A stretch of DNA of 56,463 nt from Galbitalea sp036491035. Lineage in GTDB: Bacteria > Actinomycetota > Actinomycetes > Actinomycetales > Microbacteriaceae. Position 1 is the stretch's first letter. The number at the start of each line of letters is the position of its first letter. This document shows positions 50,097 to 56,463 of the stretch, piece by piece. The stretch covers positions 1 to 56,463 of the forward strand of contig DASXCU010000107.1 of the NCBI GenBank assembly GCA_036491035.1, given 5' to 3'. Below the pieces are notes generated by a model, which saw nothing but the letters and a program-made list of their open reading frames with translations, had not been told where the DNA came from and searched no databases. Made by a program: the position numbers and the translations under genes.

Positions 50097-50452
50097 ACGA
50101 ACGCCATTCCGGAGGTGGGACGCAGGGACGCAGAGGCATTCGTCGCGGCTCGCGCCTGGGCCGCGATCCGTTGCCCCTCCGCCGTCACTGTGTAGAGCCG
50201 ACGCCGCGGGCGACCCTCGGCCTCGGCTATCGAGGCGTCCTCCCAGGTCGCCTCAAGAAGATTCGCATCGGTCATCCGGGTCAGCGCCTTGTATAGCGTG
50301 CCGTGGGCGGTCAGGCCCGTTCCCTCGTCGGATGCAAGGCTTCGCGCCAGAGCGAAGCCATAGAAATTACCGACGATGGACTGCAATTGCATTCCGGCCT
50401 CGAGAATTCGCAGCTCGAGCGGGAAGATCGCTCCGGGTTTCCTTCTGGACAT
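50093..50452 (-). CDS. PadR-family transcriptional regulator
   Basis: 119 aa. PadR winged helix: ELRILEAGMQLQSIVGNFYGFALARSLASDEGTGLTAHGTLYKALTRMTDANLLEATWED...GRPRRRLYTVTAEGQRIAAQA, with the YxALxRM recognition helix and GRPRRRLYTVT wing. Heads the minus-strand cassette inserted between rsmA and ispE. TATAGT ends 6 nt before ATG 50452, so the mRNA is probably leaderless. Confidence 0.92.
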   Translation of the reverse strand: MSRRKPGAIFPLELRILEAGMQLQSIVGNFYGFALARSLASDEGTGLTAHGTLYKALTRMTDANLLEATWEDASIAEAEGRPRRRLYTVTAEGQRIAAQARAATNASASLRPTSGMAFV

Positions 50453-50458
50453 GGTGCA

Positions 50459-50487
50459 ACTATAAGAAGATATCTTCCTTTAAACAA
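50459..50487 (-). promoter_or_regulatory. PadR-cassette promoter with GAAGATATCTTC palindrome
   Basis: -35 TTGTTT (50482-50487), 17-bp spacer, -10 TATAGT (50459-50464) on the minus strand. The perfect 12-bp palindrome GAAGATATCTTC (50466-50477) lies in the spacer, ideal for autorepression by the PadR product. On the plus strand ispE has its own -10, TAGGTT (50531-50536), 6 nt before its ATG. Confidence 0.7.
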
Positions 50488-50542
50488 GAGTGAGAGTCTC
50501 TCAACGGTCGGGACCACACCCGGACCGCGCTAGGTTGGGTAT

Positions 50543-51478
50543 ATGACCACCGGGTCCGCGCCAGAAATGGTGCACGCCAAGGCGCCAGGGAAGATCAATG
50601 TCTTTCTGAAGGTCGGCGCGCTTCTGCCGGATGGATACCACGACGTCGCGATCGCCTATCAGGCAGTATCGCTGTACGAGGAGGTCAGGGCGTATCCGGC
50701 GGACGACTTCTCGGTCGCCGTCTCGGGGACTGTCGAACTGTCGCGCGTACCGACGGATGCCTCAAACATCGCTATCAAGGCGGCCCGGCTGCTCGCGCGC
50801 AAGACCGGATACCGCGGCGGAGCGCACCTCGAGATCGGCAAGCACGTTCCGGTCACGGGTGGGATGGGCGGCGGATCCGCGGATGCCGCGGCGACCCTCC
50901 TCGCCTGCGACGCGCTCTGGGGAACCGAACTCCCGCGTGAACAGATGCTTGCCCTCGCCACTCAGCTCGGAGCGGATGTCCCGTTCGCCTTCACCGGAGG
51001 GACCGCGATCGGCACGGGTCGTGGCGACCAGCTGAGCCCGGCTCTCGCCCAGGGCCAGTTCCAGTGGGTGCTCGCCGTCTCCGACTTCGGGCTCTCGACA
51101 CCGGCCGTCTACAGCGAGCTGGACCAGCACCGCGAGCGCCATTCGCAGGACATCTTCCCGGCATCCGCACAGCCGTTCGTGGACGCGAACGTGCTGCAGG
51201 CCCTTCGCGCGGGAGACCCACAGCAGCTGGCGGAGACGCTCTACAACGACCTGCAGGCACCGGCGCTGCACCTCGAGCCGTCGCTCGCATCCATCCTCGA
51301 ACTCGGCGAAGAGAACGGTGCACTCGCCGGCATCATCTCTGGCTCCGGCCCGACGATTGCATTCCTGACCGCGGACCTCGACAACGCCCTCGAGCTGCAA
51401 ATCGCGCTCAGTGCCGCGCGCCTCAACGTGGTGAGGGTCACCGGCCCCGTGCACGGCGCCCGCCTCGTCAACCAGTAG
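50543..51478 (+). CDS. ispE: 4-diphosphocytidyl-2-C-methyl-D-erythritol kinase
   Basis: 311 aa GHMP kinase. APGKINVFLKVGALLPDGYHDV at the N-terminus, ATP-binding loop VTGGMGGGSADAAATLLA, and C-terminal GIISGSGPTIAFL. Phosphorylates CDP-methylerythritol in the MEP isoprenoid pathway. TAGGTT ends 6 nt before ATG 50543, so the mRNA is likely leaderless. Separated from rsmA by the PadR cassette rather than following it directly. Confidence 0.95.
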   Translation: MTTGSAPEMVHAKAPGKINVFLKVGALLPDGYHDVAIAYQAVSLYEEVRAYPADDFSVAVSGTVELSRVPTDASNIAIKAARLLARKTGYRGGAHLEIGKHVPVTGGMGGGSADAAATLLACDALWGTELPREQMLALATQLGADVPFAFTGGTAIGTGRGDQLSPALAQGQFQWVLAVSDFGLSTPAVYSELDQHRERHSQDIFPASAQPFVDANVLQALRAGDPQQLAETLYNDLQAPALHLEPSLASILELGEENGALAGIISGSGPTIAFLTADLDNALELQIALSAARLNVVRVTGPVHGARLVNQ

Positions 51479-51491
51479 CTCCCGCGCCCCC

Positions 51492-51580
51492 ACTCCCGTT
51501 GTGCAGGCATTCGGTCTGTGGCGAGCCTCTGTTGCTGGCATTGAGGACCTCGCGACGCCGAATGCCTGCACAACGGGAGT
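51492..51580. repeat. large inverted repeat (23-bp perfect arms) after ispE
   Basis: Arms at 51492-51514 and 51558-51580 are perfectly complementary (outer ends ACTCCCGTTG / CAACGGGAGT, inner ends CATTCGG / CCGAATG) around a 43-nt loop. The loop has its own short stem (GCGAG/CTCGC). No T-run follows, so it is not a classic rho-independent terminator. Confidence 0.9.
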
Positions 51581-51614
51581 AGCGCCTGCCCGCAGCCCGT
51601 AAACTCGGTCACTT

Positions 51615-53438
<1,824 letters not shown>

Positions 53439-53449
53439 GCGGGCGGCAG

Positions 53450-53941
53450 CTAGTCGAAGTCGAGGCTCAGCTTGCGCAGGAGGCCGCTCAGCCGATCCCG
53501 CTCGAGCGTTGAGAGACCATCCAGCAGCTCGGATTCGCCCTGCAGCAGGAGGGCGATGGCTGAGTCCACGCGGTCGCGCCCGCGTTCGGTCATGACGACG
53601 AGGATGCCGCGGCCGTCGCCCGGATCGCTGCGGCGCTCGACCAGCTCGCGTTCGACGAGGCGGTCGATGCGGTTGGTCATGGTTCCGCTCGAGACCAGCG
53701 TCTGCTGCAGGAGCGCCTTCGGGCTCAGCTGGTACGGGTCGCCCGCCCGGCGCAGGGCCGAGAGCACATCGAACTCCCACAGTTCGAGATCGGATGCCCC
53801 GAACGCGACGCGCCGCGCTCGCTCGAGGTGGCGGGCGAGGCGGCCAACGCGGCTCAGAACCTGCAGCGGTGCGAAGTCGAGGTCGGGGCGCTCGCGCTCC
53901 CACGCATCAACGATGCGGTCGACTTCGTCATTGGCGGGCAT
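53450..53941 (-). CDS. MarR-family transcriptional regulator
   Basis: 163 aa from ATG 53941; GATAAT ends 6 nt upstream, so the mRNA is probably leaderless, and the upstream in-frame extension is not used. MarR core LELWEFDVLSALRRAGDPYQLSPKALLQQTLVSSGTMTNRIDRLVERELVERRSDPGDGRGILVVMTERGRDRVDSAIALLL, with a DxRG wing. Convergent with the ABC-F gene; targets not evident. An inverted repeat lies just upstream (53961-54029). Confidence 0.93.
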   Translation of the reverse strand: MPANDEVDRIVDAWERERPDLDFAPLQVLSRVGRLARHLERARRVAFGASDLELWEFDVLSALRRAGDPYQLSPKALLQQTLVSSGTMTNRIDRLVERELVERRSDPGDGRGILVVMTERGRDRVDSAIALLLQGESELLDGLSTLERDRLSGLLRKLSLDFD

Positions 53942-53960
53942 CCTCTCATTATCTCGGACG

Positions 53961-54029
53961 CTTGCGGAGGAGTTCGCCCGCGTGGCCTGCGTCGCAGTGA
54001 CCGGCACGCCGGGACAACTCCTCCGCAAG
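53961..54029. repeat. inverted repeat (14-bp arms) upstream of MarR gene
   Basis: CTTGCGGAGGAGTT (53961-53974) and its complement AACTCCTCCGCAAG (54016-54029) enclose 41 nt. The loop has an inner GCGTG/CACGC stem. Layout is like the repeat at 51492-51580: arms around a loop of about 42 nt with a nested stem. Confidence 0.85.
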
Positions 54030-54109
54030 TGTTAGCGCGGGGCGGGGGAGTCGCCCCGATCTGGCAGAATTGACCGGCGCCGTTAGGTCGTAACAAACGA
54101 TCGGTGTGG

Positions 54110-54182
54110 TCCGCCTTGGTGTAATCGGCAGCACGACAGCCTTTGGAGCTGTTAGGTCCAGGTTCGAATCCTGGGGGCGGAG
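54110..54182 (+). tRNA. tRNA-Gln (anticodon UUG)
   Basis: Cloverleaf is complete: acceptor TCCGCCT with GGGCGGA, anticodon stem ACAGC/GCTGT with loop CTTTGGA (anticodon TTG reading CAA), T arm CCAGG-TTCGAAT-CCTGG. The discriminator base is G at 54182 and CCA is not encoded. It sits between the MarR gene and glmU, a common actinobacterial position. Confidence 0.95.
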
Positions 54183-54259
54183 CTCGCGGGCGCGGCCGGT
54201 CGCATTCTTCCGATCGTCGTGTCGGGCACACATTCGCAATTCGACGGGAGAATGGACGC

Positions 54260-55702
54260 ATGACCGACAACAAACTCGCCGTCATCGTCCTGGCCGCTGG
54301 ACAGGGCACTCGCATGAGGTCGACCCTGCCGAAGGTGCTGCATCCGCTGGCCGGCGTGCCGATCGTCGGCCACGTGCTTGCGACGGCGCGCGAACTCGAC
54401 CCGGCGCACATCATCGTCGTAGTCCGCCACGAGCGGGATGCGGTGGCGGCGGCGATTCTGGAGCTGCTGCCGGAGGCGACGATCGTCGACCAGGACGAGG
54501 TCCCGGGCACCGGTCGGGCGGTGGAGCAGGGGCTCGGAGCGCTTCCGTCCGCGTTCGATGGCGAAGTGATGATCGTGAGCGGTGATGTGCCGCTGCTGGA
54601 CGCGGCGACCCTGACGGGTCTGCTGGAAGCCCATCGTGCCGGTGCGGCCGCCGCGACACTACTGTCCGCGATCTTCGACAACGCCAACGGTTACGGACGG
54701 ATCGTGCGCACCAGGGACGGCACGGTCGACCGCATCGTGGAGCAGAAGGATGCGACCGCCGCCGAGCTCGACATCCACGAGGTCAACTCGGGAAGCTACA
54801 TCTTCAACCTGACCCCGCTCCGCGAGCAGCTCGCACTCGTCACGGTGCACAACGCGCAGGGCGAGAAGTACATCACCGACGTCATCGGCCTTCTTCGCGG
54901 GGCGGGCTCCGAGGTCACGGCGGTGCCGGTCTCCGAGAACTGGATGGTGGGCGGCATCAACGACCGCGTCCAGCTCGCCGAGAGCGCGCAGCGGCTGAAC
55001 TCGATGATCGTGCGCGGCTGGCAGCTCGCTGGCGTGACGGTGCGCGATCCGGGCAGCACCTGGATCGACCTGCAGGCAACGATCGGCGAGGACGTCGAAC
55101 TTCTGCCCGGGACGATGATCAGCGGTCCGACCGTCATCGAGCGCGGCGCCATCATCGGCCCGGACACCAGCCTCGACACCTGCGAGATCGGCGCTGGCGC
55201 GACCGTGCGCCGGACGGATGCGACCCTCGCGGTCATCGGCGCCGGCGCATCCGTCGGTCCCTTCGCCTACCTGCGACCCGGCACCTATCTCGGCGAGAAC
55301 GGCAAGATCGGAACGTTCGTCGAGACCAAGAATTCGCGGATCGGGAACGGCAGCAAGGTCCCGCACCTCAGCTACATCGGCGACACGGAGATCGGCGTCG
55401 ACACGAACATCGCCGCCGGCGCGATCACGGCCAACTACGACGACGTGGCCAAGCACCCGACCACGATCGGCTCGCACGTTCATACCGGCTCGCACAACGT
55501 GTTCGTCGCCCCCGTTACTATTGGAGACGGAGCCAAGATTGGTGCCGGTGCGGTGGTGCGCAAGGATGTGCCTGCTGGAGCCCTCGCCATTTCGGTCGCT
55601 CCGCAGCGCAACATGGATGGCTGGACCCTGGCCAAGCGTGCGGGCACTGCAGCAGCTCAAGCGGCCGCGGCAGCATCCGACGACCAAGCAGACGAGGCCT
55701 GA
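54260..55702 (+). CDS. glmU: bifunctional UDP-N-acetylglucosamine diphosphorylase/glucosamine-1-phosphate N-acetyltransferase
   Basis: 480 aa. N-terminal pyrophosphorylase: VIVLAAGQGTRMRSTLPKVLHPLAG, GDVPLLDAATL, EVNSGSYIF. C-terminal left-handed beta-helix acetyltransferase with hexapeptide repeats (IGPDTSLDTCEIGAGATV, YLRPGTYLGENGKIGTFVETKNSRIG, GAITANYDDVAKHPTTIGSHVHTGSHNVFVAPV). Makes UDP-GlcNAc for peptidoglycan. Start ATG 54260 preceded by GGGAG; an in-frame start at 54143 would lie inside the tRNA. Followed 35 bp later by prs. Confidence 0.95.
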   Translation: MTDNKLAVIVLAAGQGTRMRSTLPKVLHPLAGVPIVGHVLATARELDPAHIIVVVRHERDAVAAAILELLPEATIVDQDEVPGTGRAVEQGLGALPSAFDGEVMIVSGDVPLLDAATLTGLLEAHRAGAAAATLLSAIFDNANGYGRIVRTRDGTVDRIVEQKDATAAELDIHEVNSGSYIFNLTPLREQLALVTVHNAQGEKYITDVIGLLRGAGSEVTAVPVSENWMVGGINDRVQLAESAQRLNSMIVRGWQLAGVTVRDPGSTWIDLQATIGEDVELLPGTMISGPTVIERGAIIGPDTSLDTCEIGAGATVRRTDATLAVIGAGASVGPFAYLRPGTYLGENGKIGTFVETKNSRIGNGSKVPHLSYIGDTEIGVDTNIAAGAITANYDDVAKHPTTIGSHVHTGSHNVFVAPVTIGDGAKIGAGAVVRKDVPAGALAISVAPQRNMDGWTLAKRAGTAAAQAAAAASDDQADEA

Positions 55703-55737
55703 CCACCGTCGGTCCGTTCGAGAAGGAAGTAGGACAC

Positions 55738-56463
55738 GTGGCCGAGATCACAACGAGCGGGCAGAAGCGACTGGTTGTGGTGACCGGCCGCGCACATCCC
55801 CAGCTCGCCGAGGACATCGCGGAAGCCCTCGGTACCGATCTCGTGCACACGGACGCGAGGACCTTCGCCTCCAGTGAGTTCTACGCCCGGTACGACGAGA
55901 GTGTTCGCGGATCGGATGCGTTCGTCATCCAGTCCCACACTCGTCCCGTGAACGACTGGCTCATGGAGCAGCTCATCATGATCGACGCCCTGAAGCGCGC
56001 CTCTGCCAAACGGATCACCGTGGTCGCTCCGTACTACCCCTATGCACGCCAGGACAAGAAGGGTCGCGGGCGCGAGCCGATCAGCGCCCGACTCGTCGCG
56101 GACCTGTTCAAGGCCGCGGGGGCAGACCGGATCATGAGCGTCGACCTGCACGCCGCTCAGATCCAGGGCTTCTTCGATGGACCCGTCGACCACCTCTTCG
56201 CGATGCCGGTCCTGTTGAAGCACTTCCAGGAGAAGCTGGACGCCTCGACTCTCACCGTCGTCTCGCCGGACATGGGCCGCGTGCGCGTTGCGGATGTCTG
56301 GAGCGACAAGCTCGGCGCACCTCTCGCCATCATCCACAAGCGCCGTGACCCGATGGTCGCCAACAAGGTCAGCGTGCACGAAATCGTCGGAGAAGTGGAT
56401 GGTCGCGTCTGCCTGATCGTCGACGACATCATCGACACCGGCGGCACGATCGTGAAGGCCGCC
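55738..56463 (+). CDS. prs: ribose-phosphate pyrophosphokinase (3' end outside window)
   Basis: Starts at GTG 55738 with AAGGAAG about 8 nt upstream; 242 codons are visible with no stop before the window ends. PRPP synthetase features: IQSHTRPVNDWLMEQLIMIDALKRASAKRITVVAPYYPYARQDKKGRGREPISARL, VDLHAAQIQGFFDGPVDHLFAMP, VVSPDMGRVRVADVWSDKL and the PRPP loop LIVDDIIDTGGTIVKA. Forms PRPP from ribose-5-phosphate and ATP for nucleotide, His and Trp synthesis. glmU-prs adjacency is conserved in bacteria. Confidence 0.95.
   Translation, partial: MAEITTSGQKRLVVVTGRAHPQLAEDIAEALGTDLVHTDARTFASSEFYARYDESVRGSDAFVIQSHTRPVNDWLMEQLIMIDALKRASAKRITVVAPYYPYARQDKKGRGREPISARLVADLFKAAGADRIMSVDLHAAQIQGFFDGPVDHLFAMPVLLKHFQEKLDASTLTVVSPDMGRVRVADVWSDKLGAPLAIIHKRRDPMVANKVSVHEIVGEVDGRVCLIVDDIIDTGGTIVKAA

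Noticed and set aside
51492..51580. Rho-independent terminator of ispE
   Set aside because: The hairpin is long and GC-rich but lacks a T-tract and has a 43-nt loop.

Overview
The window is high-GC, densely packed bacterial chromosome. It looks like an actinobacterium, most likely of the Microbacteriaceae type (inferred from GC content, gene order and protein style; no search was run). Pointers are a class I ribonucleotide reductase pair with a tyrosine-free NrdB, a protein O-mannosyltransferase divergent from rsmI, the conserved run metG-tatD-rsmA-ispE-ABC-F-tRNA-Gln-glmU-prs, and many genes whose start codon lies about 6 nt after a TANNNT box, the mark of leaderless mRNAs. No phage, IS element or CRISPR array was seen.

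Layout. 1-1682: three minus-strand cell-envelope genes (DUF2510 protein with a Lys/Ala/Pro tail, small lipoprotein, secreted protein). 1794-10445: accessory metabolism and transport: HxlR regulator/MFS pair, EamA transporter, aldo-keto reductase, second MFS, FMN reductase, an ArsR-SRPBCC pair, a truncated haemoglobin, third MFS. 10446-14858: the ribonucleotide reductase locus. A control region with an ordered DnaA-box-like array and two NrdR boxes precedes nrdA. A 32-codon ORF carrying the CxxC tail usually found at the end of NrdA lies between nrdA and nrdB. A GNAT gene follows.

14946-25315: transporters: an ABC exporter, a polar amino-acid ABC importer (binding protein, permease, ATPase), an orphan sugar-type binding lipoprotein, and a MarR gene coupled to a giant fused ABC exporter. 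25319-32300: a second ArsR-SRPBCC pair with two operators, a tandem winged-helix protein, a thiolase and the HrpA helicase. 32428-40664: PLD-like lipoprotein, small membrane proteins, aldo-keto reductase, metallo-beta-lactamase-fold protein back to back with a DUF255 thioredoxin-like protein, a sulfurtransferase, and metY with a CoA-binding protein gene.

40733-56463: the housekeeping block: PMT, rsmI, metG, tatD, rsmA, ispE, ABC-F, tRNA-Gln(UUG), glmU and prs (cut by the window end). It is interrupted twice. Between rsmI and metG sit a 79-bp direct repeat and two oxidoreductase genes. Between rsmA and ispE sits a minus-strand PadR/membrane/secreted-protein cassette. Large inverted repeats lie between ispE and the ABC-F gene and upstream of a MarR gene.

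The most interesting place is the nrd locus: NrdA lacks its C-terminal redox cysteines, these appear in a separately initiated mini-ORF, NrdB has Phe where the radical Tyr should be, and the promoter region carries four same-facing DnaA-like boxes at 21-23 bp spacing plus an NrdR box pair.
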